DNA of 64,000 bases from Armatimonadota bacterium (GTDB lineage Bacteria; Armatimonadota; Zipacnadia; Zipacnadales; UBA11051), in assembly GCA_013178155.1 (NCBI GenBank), contig JABLXH010000010.1:62001-126000 (forward strand), written 5' to 3'. Each line of letters begins with the position of its first letter. Positions within the stretch are counted from its first letter, which is position 1. A program made the position numbers and the translations under genes. The notes under the pieces are model-generated. The model saw nothing but the letters and a program-made list of their open reading frames with translations. It made no database searches and was not told the DNA's origin. Positions 17,378 through 25,925 of the stretch are shown one piece after another.

Positions 17378-17787
17378 AGGCCGCCTGTCATCGCGAGCCG
17401 CAGCACTGCCCCCAGGATGATCCAGACCAGCCAGATCGGCCCGCACACAAGGCCGGTGAGGCGCTGGCTGGACTCCCAGTCCACACCCAGGTACTTGTCC
17501 AGGGTGAAGGACGTGCCCACCCACATGATGGCGAGCGCGGGCAGGGCGGTCACGATGTTGTGCCCCAGCACGAACGCCAGGAAAGACAGGCCCCCGCCGC
17601 CGATAGCCACCGTAGCTGCCACCTGTACCAGGGTCCGGTTGCTGACACTCTCGTGCGCCTGCGACCGCAGGATCAGGTAAGCCAGCAGGAAGCCGGTGGG
17701 TATCTGGTAGGCGAAGGCCCAGGTGGCCGGGAACAGAGCCTGTACGGCGCCGTGCAGCAGCCACGCAAAGCGCATCCCGGGACTCAT
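17374..17787 (-). CDS. Small four-helix membrane protein
   Basis: 137 residues with four hydrophobic segments and no recognised domain. Its ATG (17787) directly abuts the TAG of the upstream Gfo/Idh/MocA dehydrogenase gene (17790-17788), so the two are almost certainly translated from one message. The 3' end overlaps the convergent secreted protein gene by four bases. Confidence 0.7.
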   Translation of the reverse strand: MSPGMRFAWLLHGAVQALFPATWAFAYQIPTGFLLAYLILRSQAHESVSNRTLVQVAATVAIGGGGLSFLAFVLGHNIVTALPALAIMWVGTSFTLDKYLGVDWESSQRLTGLVCGPIWLVWIILGAVLRLAMTGGL

Positions 17788-18825
17788 CTACCGGCTGAAA
17801 TATGGGACCGCCAGCGTCCGGTGGGTCTCCACGGCCTCTGTTGCCACGATCATCGCCGCCGCGCTATTGGCCCCTTCGAAGGCATCCACCAGCGGTGGGG
17901 TGTCGTTGAGGATGCAGTCCAGGAAGTGCTCGATTTCCGGTTCGTAGGGATGCCCCTCGATCTCGCGGTCCGAGAGGTCCTGGACAGTCACGTTGTCGTG
18001 CCCCTCACCCAGGTAGACCTTGCCCTGGCGGATGGTCCCCCGGGTGCCGTAGATCTCCAGGTTGTTGAAGTCGGGGCGCGGGCCGACGTTGCCGTAGGCT
18101 CCGGTCAGCTTGCAGATGGCGCCGCTGGCCAGCTGCACCACGCAGCACATGCAATCGGGGTGTTTCATGGCCGGGAAGGCGATGCTGTTGCCGTAGCCCT
18201 GGACCTCGACCGCGTAGGAGTCCGCAAACCAGCGCAGCAAGTCGAACTGGTGGGAGCAGCCGCCGACCAGGACCTTCTCGTGCTCGAGGTACCAGTTGAT
18301 ATTGCCGATGTAGGGGTTGATGCGCGAGGGGTCAGCCTGCTCGTGCAGGTTGTGGATGTAGTCGGCCTCCAGATAGAAGAGCTGGCCCATCTGCCCCGAG
18401 GCGCAGTAACGGTGCACCTCCTGGTAGAAAGGGTTGAAGCGCAGGATCTGGCCGACCATGGTCTTGCGGTCGGATTTCCGCGCCGCCTCGGTCATCAGGT
18501 ACAGGTCGTCGAGGGTGTTGCCCATGGGCTTCTCGACGATGACGTGACACCCGGCCTCCAGGCCCTTCACGAACGGCTGGGCGTGCAGATGGTCCGAGGT
18601 GTTGACCGAGAGCACGTCCAGGTTCGCCCGCTCCAGCATCTCGTCAAGGTCGGTATAGGCGACCACCTCATCGCCCGCGCCGACATGGGCCTTGAAGGCC
18701 GCGGTCTTCGTCGGGTCAAAGTCGCAGATGCCGACCAGGTCGGCCCTGGGGTGGTGGAAGTAGGTCACGGCATGGGCAAACCCGTTATGCCCCAGGCCGA
18801 CGATCCCGACGCGCAGTTTGGACAT
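17788..18825 (-). CDS. Gfo/Idh/MocA family oxidoreductase
   Basis: 345 residues, standard for the family. The N-terminal Rossmann domain starts LRVGIVGLGHNGFAHA (GxGxxG), the conserved VIVEKPMG (EKP) loop lies near residue 95, and the C-terminal alpha/beta domain contains GGCSHQFDLLRWF, where the His acts in family catalysis. These NAD(P)-dependent enzymes oxidise or reduce hydroxyls of sugars and cyclitols, including steps in glycoside breakdown. The gene lies among sugar isomerases and hydrolases, consistent with carbohydrate catabolism; the substrate is not deducible. Confidence 0.93.
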   Translation of the reverse strand: MSKLRVGIVGLGHNGFAHAVTYFHHPRADLVGICDFDPTKTAAFKAHVGAGDEVVAYTDLDEMLERANLDVLSVNTSDHLHAQPFVKGLEAGCHVIVEKPMGNTLDDLYLMTEAARKSDRKTMVGQILRFNPFYQEVHRYCASGQMGQLFYLEADYIHNLHEQADPSRINPYIGNINWYLEHEKVLVGGCSHQFDLLRWFADSYAVEVQGYGNSIAFPAMKHPDCMCCVVQLASGAICKLTGAYGNVGPRPDFNNLEIYGTRGTIRQGKVYLGEGHDNVTVQDLSDREIEGHPYEPEIEHFLDCILNDTPPLVDAFEGANSAAAMIVATEAVETHRTLAVPYFSR

Positions 18826-19159
18826 TTCGAGGGTATCCTCCGAGGGTATAGGTCCTGCGGACGCCCCGGCAGCAACAATGCCGTTGCAGGACTCTTCCCT
18901 GCCGGACAGGAAGCCCCCTCCTGACTCTCGATGTGGGGCCAGGTCCTGGAGCGTCGCCTGGACGAGCTGATCGCCCTACAGCGCCGCGTGACGCAGGCCA
19001 GGTACGTCCAGGCCTGGGAGGAGACCATGCGCTGCGGCCAGGAGGCGTTGCACGGGGTGGAGGGGAAACGAAGAAGAGGATGGGTGGTGGCCGGTGGCGC
19101 GGCCGTTGACTGAGCGCCCATCACTCAGCACCAATCACTGCCGCTTTCGGGGCTTTCCT
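18826..19159. other. Intergenic region with a possible 60-codon frame
   Basis: 334 bp between divergent genes. A frame at 18931-19113 (+) reads as an amphipathic helix (LERRLDELIALQRRVTQARY) but has no ribosome-binding site, so I do not call it a gene. A short direct repeat, GAGGGTAT, flanks the dehydrogenase start. No clear promoter or terminator. Confidence 0.35.
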
Positions 19160-20290
19160 ATGCGCGGTTGGCGTATCTTCAGCATCGCGGGCATTGACGT
19201 GGAGATCAACTACTCGTGGATCTTCATCCTCGTCATGCTCGTGCTGGCGCTGACCACCGAGTTTGCCATTGCCGTGCCGGAGGCCCCCGCCTGGCAGGCA
19301 CAACTGGGCGGCCTCCTGGCGGCGCTGGCGCTGTTTGGCTGTATTCTGGCCCACGAGCTGGCACACTCCCTGACGGCGATGAGATACGGCATCAGCGTCG
19401 CCCGCATCACCCTCTTCCTGTTCGGGGGGGTCGCCCAGACGCGCAGCGAGGCGCCCTCCGCCACGTCGGAGGTGGTCATCGCCGCAGTAGGCCCCGTCTC
19501 CAGCCTGCTGCTGGCAGCCATCTTCCTGGGAATGGGGGCCGGGCTGGAGCATCTGGCGCTCAACGAGGTGGCCGTGGCGGCGCTGCGGCGTCTGGGCTAC
19601 ATCAACGCTCTCCTGGCGGGCTTCAACCTGCTGCCAGCGTTTCCCCTGGATGGTGGCCGACTGCTCCGGGCGGCGCTGTGGGAATGGTGGGGCGACCTGT
19701 TACGCAGTACCCGCGTGGCCACCACCATGGGCCGGCTCATGGGCCTGTCACTCTTCATGCTTGGGGCCTACGAGACACTCAGACACGGCTTTCTGTACGG
19801 CCTGTGGTTCCTGGCTCTCGGGTGGCTGTTATCAGGCGCCGCCGCTCAGGCCTATCAGGCCACTCGCCTGCGCGAGGCCTTGCGCCGGGTGCCGGTCTAC
19901 CGGGCCATGCAGCCGCTCACCTTTGCCGTGCCCGCGGACGTGTCGCTGTTTGCGGCCGTGCACCAGTACCTGATGCCCTATCGCCTGCCGGCGATTCCGG
20001 TGGCGGATGACGGGCTGCTCATCGGGCTGCTGAAGGCCGACGTTCTTCGCCGATACCCGGAGGCGATGTGGTACCACGTGCGGGTGCGCGAGGCGATGGC
20101 GCCCCTTGAGGTGGACCAGACCGTACTGCCGGTGGGGGCCGACCTCGGGCAGGCCCTGGACCGGCTCGGAGGCGGCGAGCAGAAATGCCTGATTGTCGTG
20201 GGTCCCGATGGCTCGCTGGCGGGGCTTCTGACGCAGGAAATGCTCATGGGGGCCGCTCATGCCTACGGTGGGCCAGGCCTGGCGACCTGA
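19160..20290 (+). CDS. Site-2 protease family (M50) membrane protein with CBS-like tail
   Basis: 376 residues. Intramembrane zinc metalloprotease: HELAH at residues 65-69 provides two zinc ligands and the catalytic Glu, and NLLPAFPLDGGR supplies the third ligand Asp. About six membrane helices are followed by a cytoplasmic region with two CBS-like segments (ALRRVPVYRAMQPL, VREAMAPLEVDQTV). This is the rhomboid-unrelated S2P group 3 type, known from proteins such as Synechocystis Slr0643 and archaeal S2Ps. The target is not evident. The start at 19160 gives the conserved IFSIAGIDVEIN N-terminus. Confidence 0.9.
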   Translation: MRGWRIFSIAGIDVEINYSWIFILVMLVLALTTEFAIAVPEAPAWQAQLGGLLAALALFGCILAHELAHSLTAMRYGISVARITLFLFGGVAQTRSEAPSATSEVVIAAVGPVSSLLLAAIFLGMGAGLEHLALNEVAVAALRRLGYINALLAGFNLLPAFPLDGGRLLRAALWEWWGDLLRSTRVATTMGRLMGLSLFMLGAYETLRHGFLYGLWFLALGWLLSGAAAQAYQATRLREALRRVPVYRAMQPLTFAVPADVSLFAAVHQYLMPYRLPAIPVADDGLLIGLLKADVLRRYPEAMWYHVRVREAMAPLEVDQTVLPVGADLGQALDRLGGGEQKCLIVVGPDGSLAGLLTQEMLMGAAHAYGGPGLAT

Positions 20291-20318
20291 GGCAGTTCAC
20301 CACAAGGCAGGCCCGGGG

Positions 20319-20327
20319 TGCTATAAT
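20319..20327 (+). promoter_or_regulatory. Extended -10 promoter upstream of DUF5693-csaB
   Basis: TGCTATAAT is a perfect extended -10 element (TGnTATAAT), 45 bp upstream of the DUF5693 start. No good -35 is present, as expected for extended -10 promoters. Confidence 0.6.
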
Positions 20328-20371
20328 GGCGCCGCTGCCCTGACTCCCCCTGTAAGGAACCTGCCTGTTTG

Positions 20372-22375
20372 ATGAACCAGACCCGCCCTCTATTCGTTGT
20401 CCTGCTCCTGCTCATCGGGTTGACTGGCGCTCTGTGGGTGGCGTCGGGCCGGATAGCCGTTGAACGTGCCAATCGGACAGTGGCCCTGTGTCTGGATGAC
20501 CTGGAGGTGCGGCAACTGGCGGCCCTGACCGGGCAGCCGCTACACCAGCTCCTGACCCGGTTCCGCGACAGCGGAGCGACACACTTGGCGGTGACGGAAC
20601 GCACCTTCGGCGAACTGCTGCAGGAGGGCAGCCTCCGCCTTGAGAGCCGGGAGGGTGAGCAGGCAACTTTCAGCGGCCCGGGGGCACTGCTGGTGCACCT
20701 GAGCCAGGCCATCCGCAAGCTTCCGGCGGCCGCTGTGAACCTGCAGGCACGTCCGCTGGGTTCAGGTGCACCTCCGGCCCGGCAGACGGGGTTGCTGACG
20801 GCGCCTGCCATCGTCACCTCCATGCCTGACCTCGGCGTCGTCTACGATCCAGACAGCGTCCGGCAAGCGTTTGAGGCGAAGCTGAGGGTGGTGGCCCGGC
20901 CGCGGCCCGACCTGCTGGTTACGCCCGAGGCCGTGGACATATCGCTGCACACTGCCCGGCAGACCGGCGCCGACATCGTGCTCTTCAACGGCGTGTCCGT
21001 GGCCGGTGGGCCGCTGTTGGCTCGTACCACGGCCGAGAGCCTGGTGCGGCATAACCTCCGCTTCGGCTATGTGGAACTGGTGCCCCAGGAGGGGGAGGGG
21101 CAACTGGCGGCGGCGCTCAAGTACCACCTGATCCGCACCCACAGCATCAGTCAGGAGGAGATGACCAAGACCGCGCCCTCGCGCGGGGTGGACCGCTTTG
21201 TACTTGCTGTAACCGAGCGCAATGTGCGCCTCTGCTATGTGCGGTTGCACCTCGTCCCACGGCCTGACATCATCCAGGCCAACTGCGATTACGTGGGGAC
21301 CATCGCCCAGCAGCTCCGGGACGCCGGGTATAACCTGGGGCCACCGACCCCCTTCAGTCCGCTGGGTCTGCCGCGGCCGGCGCTGGTTCTACTGGCGCTG
21401 GGTGTTCTCGGCGGGGGATTGGCGCTTTTGGGGACTCTGGGGCCCCTCCCGGCGAAATGGTTCTGGGGCCTGGCCGCCATCGGAGCCCTCGCGTGCGTGG
21501 CCGGGCCCTTCGCGGCCTTCGGCCCCATGCGTATCCTGGTCTCGCTGGGCGCAGGGGTCATCTTCCCGTCGCTGGCGATCCTGCACACAGCCCTGGTGGC
21601 GGACCAGACGCTGCCGCCGAAGATGTCCCCCGGCGCGCTGCGTTGCCTGGTGATGGAACTGGCCCCGACAGGATCGCCCCTGCGGCCCTACCTGGGGGCT
21701 ATCGGGTTGACAGCCCGGGCCGCCTTCCTGACGGCGCTGGGCGGTCTCATCCTGGCCGGCGCTTTGAGTTCCAGCGACTACATGATGCAGGTCTCGCAGT
21801 TCCGCGGGGTGAAACTGGCGCAGCTACTGCCGATGGTGCTGGTGTTGGTGGCGACACTCGCGCGCTCACTGCCCGCCTGGCGCGAATCGGTGCCCGGCTG
21901 GGCGGCGTGGCGGGCCGCGCTGGTCGCTGCCGGCGGGGCTGTCGTGCGTTACTGGCACGCCATCGCCATCATGGTGGCGCTGGGGACCGTGGCCTTCATG
22001 GTCATGCGCTCCGGCAACCAGTCGGCGGTCGAGGTCTCGGAGTTCGAGCTGCGGCTCCGGGCCATCTTGGACCAGGTGCTGCTGGTTCGACCGCGCACCA
22101 AGGAGATACTGGTTGGCTACCCTGCGCTGATGCTGGGCCTGTGGCTCCTGCTGCGGGGCCGCCCGCGCGCCAGTTGGGTGTTGTTGTCGCTCGGCGCCAT
22201 CAGCCAGGTGTCGCTCCTGAACACGTTCTGCCACCTGCACACCCCGCTCACGGTGTCGCTGTTGCGGGCCGTCAACGGGCTTTGGGTGGGGTTAGCGGTC
22301 GGTGGTGTCTGGTGGCTCTTGCGATTCGCTGGTGAGCGGGTACTGCGTGTGATCTGGTGGTCATCGCCCCCATGA
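20372..22375 (+). CDS. DUF5693 family membrane protein
   Basis: 667 residues. One N-terminal membrane anchor (LFVVLLLLIGLTGALWV) is followed by a ~300-residue external region with SGATHLAVTERTFGELL and FGYVELVPQEG, then a C-terminal block of about eight helices. This is the layout of DUF5693, a family that typically accompanies csaB in organisms with pyruvylated secondary cell-wall polymers. Its exact role is unknown; glycan handling at the cell surface is inferred from the neighbour. The last codon overlaps the csaB ATG (ATGA at 22372-22375). Confidence 0.85.
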   Translation: MNQTRPLFVVLLLLIGLTGALWVASGRIAVERANRTVALCLDDLEVRQLAALTGQPLHQLLTRFRDSGATHLAVTERTFGELLQEGSLRLESREGEQATFSGPGALLVHLSQAIRKLPAAAVNLQARPLGSGAPPARQTGLLTAPAIVTSMPDLGVVYDPDSVRQAFEAKLRVVARPRPDLLVTPEAVDISLHTARQTGADIVLFNGVSVAGGPLLARTTAESLVRHNLRFGYVELVPQEGEGQLAAALKYHLIRTHSISQEEMTKTAPSRGVDRFVLAVTERNVRLCYVRLHLVPRPDIIQANCDYVGTIAQQLRDAGYNLGPPTPFSPLGLPRPALVLLALGVLGGGLALLGTLGPLPAKWFWGLAAIGALACVAGPFAAFGPMRILVSLGAGVIFPSLAILHTALVADQTLPPKMSPGALRCLVMELAPTGSPLRPYLGAIGLTARAAFLTALGGLILAGALSSSDYMMQVSQFRGVKLAQLLPMVLVLVATLARSLPAWRESVPGWAAWRAALVAAGGAVVRYWHAIAIMVALGTVAFMVMRSGNQSAVEVSEFELRLRAILDQVLLVRPRTKEILVGYPALMLGLWLLLRGRPRASWVLLSLGAISQVSLLNTFCHLHTPLTVSLLRAVNGLWVGLAVGGVWWLLRFAGERVLRVIWWSSPP

Positions 22376-23439
22376 GGATCCTGATCTCAGGCTACCACGG
22401 CTTTGGCAACACCGGCGACGAGGCAGTGCTTCTGGCCACGGTCGAGGGCCTGCGCCAACGGCTGCCGGAGGCGGAGATCGTTGTGCTGTCCGCTGATCCG
22501 CAGGCCACCGCGGCAGAGTATCAGGTCGAGGCGGCAGAGCGCTGGCAGCATCGGGCCATCTGGCAGGAGCTGCGCCGGGCCGACCTCCTGGTGCAGGGCG
22601 GCGGAAGCCTGATCCAGGATGTCACCAGCCGCCACTCCGCGCTCTACTACCTGGGCATCCTGCATCTGGCGCGGATGGCGCGCACCCCCTACATGATTTT
22701 CGCGCAGGGCATCGGGCCGCTGCGCAGCAACTTCCTGCGCGGGCTGACTGCCCGCAACCTCAACCGCGCCCGGGCCATCACCGTGCGCGATGCGGGCTCG
22801 GCGGAGATGCTGCGCGAGTGGGGCGTGCACCGGCCGCCGATCACGGTGACAGCCGACCCGGGCTTGCTCGTCCAGCCGGCGGGAGAGGAGCGGCGGCGCG
22901 AACTCCTGCGCTCCCTCGACCTGGCGCCGGAGCAGCCCTATATGGCCCTAGCCCTGCGGGAGTGGCCCGGACTGGCCGGTTTCCTGCCCCACCTGGTGGA
23001 CCTCCTCCGGGCCCGCGACGAGGCGGTACTGGTCCTGCCCTTCCAGTTCGAGGAGGACTTGCCGCTGGCTCTTGAGCTCTCCCGGGCCCTGCCCAACCGG
23101 GTGCACCTGCCCCAGACCAGTCTCCATCCTGCTGACTATGCCACGGTCATCAAGGGGGCCCGCGCCCTCATCGCCATGCGCCTGCATGCCATGATCTTCG
23201 CTGCCAGCCACAGCACCCCGGCGGTGGCCCTGGCGTATGACCCAAAGGTGGACGCCTTCTGCCACAGCGCCGGCCAGCCGGTTCTGCAGCTCCACGAGGT
23301 CACACGCGAGCGCCTGGAAGAGTGTCTCGCGCAGTGTCTCATGGAGGAGGCGCGGCAGCGCTGCCAGGAGCGGTTCGCCGACCTCCGGGCCGCCGCGCTG
23401 CGCAATTTCGACATCCTCATGCAGGTCGTGGGCCATTAG
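22372..23439 (+). CDS. csaB: Polysaccharide pyruvyl transferase CsaB
   Basis: 355 residues from ATG 22372, overlapping the previous stop. It transfers pyruvate from PEP to a sugar of the secondary cell-wall polysaccharide, creating the ketal recognised by SLH domains of S-layer proteins. Seen: MRILISGYHGFGNTGDEAVL, LVQGGGSLIQDVTSRHSALYY, IFAQGIGPLRS and the late MRLHAMIFAASHSTPAVALAYDPKV, all characteristic of the PS_pyruv_trans family and of CsaB in particular. The cytoplasmic enzyme presumably acts on lipid-linked precursors. Together with DUF5693 it suggests the organism anchors an S-layer through SLH domains. Confidence 0.93.
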   Translation: MRILISGYHGFGNTGDEAVLLATVEGLRQRLPEAEIVVLSADPQATAAEYQVEAAERWQHRAIWQELRRADLLVQGGGSLIQDVTSRHSALYYLGILHLARMARTPYMIFAQGIGPLRSNFLRGLTARNLNRARAITVRDAGSAEMLREWGVHRPPITVTADPGLLVQPAGEERRRELLRSLDLAPEQPYMALALREWPGLAGFLPHLVDLLRARDEAVLVLPFQFEEDLPLALELSRALPNRVHLPQTSLHPADYATVIKGARALIAMRLHAMIFAASHSTPAVALAYDPKVDAFCHSAGQPVLQLHEVTRERLEECLAQCLMEEARQRCQERFADLRAAALRNFDILMQVVGH

Positions 23440-23483
23440 CGGCTCGCCCCGTTCAGGCGACACGCCTTGCTTAGGAGCATCCC

Positions 23484-24449
23484 ATGCGAACCCTGCGCGT
23501 TGCGACGGTGCAGTTCCAGCACGAACCCAGCGACAAGGCAGCCAACCTGGCGACCGTGCGTCGCTTCGCCGAGCAGGCGGCGGCCCAGGGCGTGGAGCTG
23601 ATCGTGTTCCCCGAATGCTGTCTGACCGGCTACTGGCACCTGCGCAAGCTGTCGGAGCAGGACTTCCGCGCTTTGGCCGAGCCGGTGTTCAGCGGGCCCT
23701 GCTCCCAGGCGCTCGCCGACATGTCACGAGAGCTTGGCCTGACGATCGGGGCGGGGCTGCTGGAACTCGGCGATGACGGAAAGGTCTACAACTGCTATGT
23801 GGTGGCCATGCCCAATGGTGAGTTGAGGCGACATCGCAAGCTGCATGCCTTTGTCAGCGAGTTCATCTCCTCCGGCAACGAGTACACCGTGTTCGACACG
23901 CCCCATGGCTGGCGCTGCGGCGTGCTGACCTGCTATGACAACAACCTTTGCGAGAACGTGCGGATCACGGCACTGATGGGCGCGGAGATCCTGCTGGCCC
24001 CGCACCAGACCGGAGGCTGCGCCTCGCCAGACCCGCTCACCATGGGGCTGGTGGACCGGGCGAAGTGGGACAACCGCGAACAGGACCCGGAGGCGATCGA
24101 GGCGGAACTGAAGGGCCTCAAGGGCCGTGGGTGGCTCATGCGCTGGCTGCCCACTCGCGCCCACGACAACGGCATCTACCTGCTGTTTAGCAATGGCGTG
24201 GGGCCTGATGATGACGAGATCCGCACTGGCAACGCGATGGTGATTGACCCTTACGGTCGCATCGTGGCTGAGACCTGGAAGGCCGGGGACGACATGGTGG
24301 TGGCTGACATCACCGACGAGCTGCTGGGGCACAACACGGGCAAGCGCTGGATACGGACGCGGCGGCCAGAGCTGTATGGCCTGCTGGCGACCCCCACCGG
24401 CCGGGAAGAGGACACCCGGAAGGTGCGGTTCGACCAGAAGGGTGTCTGA
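23484..24449 (+). CDS. Carbon-nitrogen hydrolase (nitrilase superfamily)
   Basis: 321 residues with the complete Glu-Lys-Cys triad context: VFPECCLTGYW (Glu), RRHRKLHAF (Lys) and CGVLTCYDNN (Cys). The start MRTLRVATVQFQH is the usual family N-terminus. Members hydrolyse amides such as N-carbamyl compounds, beta-ureidopropionate or omega-amides; the CYDNN after the Cys differs from the more common CYDxRFPE, so the substrate is open. It has a long insertion after LAPHQTGG (about residues 180-220). It follows csaB by 44 bp and may or may not be co-transcribed. Confidence 0.9.
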   Translation: MRTLRVATVQFQHEPSDKAANLATVRRFAEQAAAQGVELIVFPECCLTGYWHLRKLSEQDFRALAEPVFSGPCSQALADMSRELGLTIGAGLLELGDDGKVYNCYVVAMPNGELRRHRKLHAFVSEFISSGNEYTVFDTPHGWRCGVLTCYDNNLCENVRITALMGAEILLAPHQTGGCASPDPLTMGLVDRAKWDNREQDPEAIEAELKGLKGRGWLMRWLPTRAHDNGIYLLFSNGVGPDDDEIRTGNAMVIDPYGRIVAETWKAGDDMVVADITDELLGHNTGKRWIRTRRPELYGLLATPTGREEDTRKVRFDQKGV

Positions 24450-24452
24450 GCG

Positions 24453-25925
24453 CTAGGTGGCCGGCGCCACCGGCAGGGGCACCGGCTCCGGCTCGCGGGC
24501 CAGTTGGGCTTCTCCCCAGCGGTCCAGGACGGCCATGAAGACCATGATCACCCAGACGTGGTTGTGGGCAAACAGCTCCAGGCCAATCCCCGCCACCATC
24601 TGACCGACGAAGGAGGCCAGGCAGGCCGCTCCCAGCAGGTAACGTCCCCGGTCCCCGTCCGCTCGCGCCTGTCGTACCACTCTTCGCCCCAGGACCACAA
24701 AAGCCGCCAGGAGGCCCAAGAAGGCGGCTGTGCCCACGATCCCCGTCTCCGCGAGCTGGGCGATGTAGGCGCTATGACTGGGCCGCTTGGGCGACCAGTA
24801 GATCCAACCATAGGTCAGCCAGGGGTTGCGAAACTCCAGGTACCGTTCCGGGAAGTTGTCCATGCCCACGCCGATCCAGGGGCTGCTCTTGAAGGCCTGG
24901 AAGCTGGCATCCCATAGCGCCACCCGTGGTTCAGAGTGACCTTCCGCCAGCTTGCCTGCCACCGCCCAGCGATCCAGGCGGTTGGCTCGCGCGAACTCAG
25001 AGTCCATCGGCATGAAGGCAATGGCCAGCAGAACTGCCGCTACCCCGCCGCCAACAAAGAGCAGCTTGCCAAGGTGGTGGCGTGTCAGCCACCACAACAC
25101 CAGCAGTCCCGGAATCACCTGCAGGACCGCCGACCGACTGAGGGAAAGCACGCAGGCAGCAATGCCCAGCCAAAACAGGCCGGCAGCCACCCAACGCTCG
25201 TAGCGCGTGCGCCCCATCTGCTGCATCGCCGCCACCATGAACAGTGGAAAGCTGAGGAACGAGGAGACGCGCAGGGGGTCCACGCAGATCGACTTGAACG
25301 CAAACCGCCCTCCCTCATCCACGAAGGGAGCGCCCTTGCCGTGGAGGACAAAGTAGTCCAGAGCTCCCAGACACGAGCAGACCGCAAGAACCAGACCGGA
25401 GGCCAGGAACGCCTTGACTGCCAGATTGATCTCCCGCCGGGTGGTCATCACCTGTACACCCAGGACGAGGATCAGCAGCAGTTGCACAAAGCGAATGACG
25501 TCGAGCAGGAAGGTGGGAACGAGGATGGCCTTCAGCCCCGACAGCAGTGAGGCCAGCAGATACAGGCCCAGAGGGATGAAGGTCCAGTGCCACCGCAGCC
25601 GGTTTCTCATCAGCGCGTGACTGAGCCAGGAGGCGGTAAGGACGGCGAACAGGGGATCGGCAGGATTGATCCCGGCCAGACTGAAAGCGTCGTTGCGGAA
25701 GCCAAAGAGAAACACGCACAGGACAAAGCCGAGAGTCGGCGATAGCACGGCCACCAGGCAGCCGACACCGACGACCCCCCAGATGAGAGGGATAGTGAGG
25801 GGGGTCTTCATGGCCGCCAGCCCAAAGGCGACGCTCAGGAGTACGGCGAGGCCGAGCGCGGGCGGATGCAGCGCCCCCAGCAGGTCACGCTCGGTTGCCG
25901 ACGGCGAGGCTGAGGCGGGGTTCAT
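24453..25925 (-). CDS. O-antigen ligase/polymerase (Wzy_C-type) membrane protein
   Basis: 490 residues with about 11 membrane helices and one large periplasmic loop (residues ~320-390) carrying FKSSPWIGVGMDNFPERY and RPSHSAYIAQLAETGIVG, the signature of the Wzy_C/O-antigen ligase family. Such proteins polymerise or transfer undecaprenyl-linked glycan units on the outer face of the membrane. The start codon overlaps the stop of the Wzz-like gene (ATGA at 25922-25925), giving a chain-length regulator/polymerase pair. Confidence 0.87.
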   Translation of the reverse strand: MNPASASPSATERDLLGALHPPALGLAVLLSVAFGLAAMKTPLTIPLIWGVVGVGCLVAVLSPTLGFVLCVFLFGFRNDAFSLAGINPADPLFAVLTASWLSHALMRNRLRWHWTFIPLGLYLLASLLSGLKAILVPTFLLDVIRFVQLLLILVLGVQVMTTRREINLAVKAFLASGLVLAVCSCLGALDYFVLHGKGAPFVDEGGRFAFKSICVDPLRVSSFLSFPLFMVAAMQQMGRTRYERWVAAGLFWLGIAACVLSLSRSAVLQVIPGLLVLWWLTRHHLGKLLFVGGGVAAVLLAIAFMPMDSEFARANRLDRWAVAGKLAEGHSEPRVALWDASFQAFKSSPWIGVGMDNFPERYLEFRNPWLTYGWIYWSPKRPSHSAYIAQLAETGIVGTAAFLGLLAAFVVLGRRVVRQARADGDRGRYLLGAACLASFVGQMVAGIGLELFAHNHVWVIMVFMAVLDRWGEAQLAREPEPVPLPVAPAT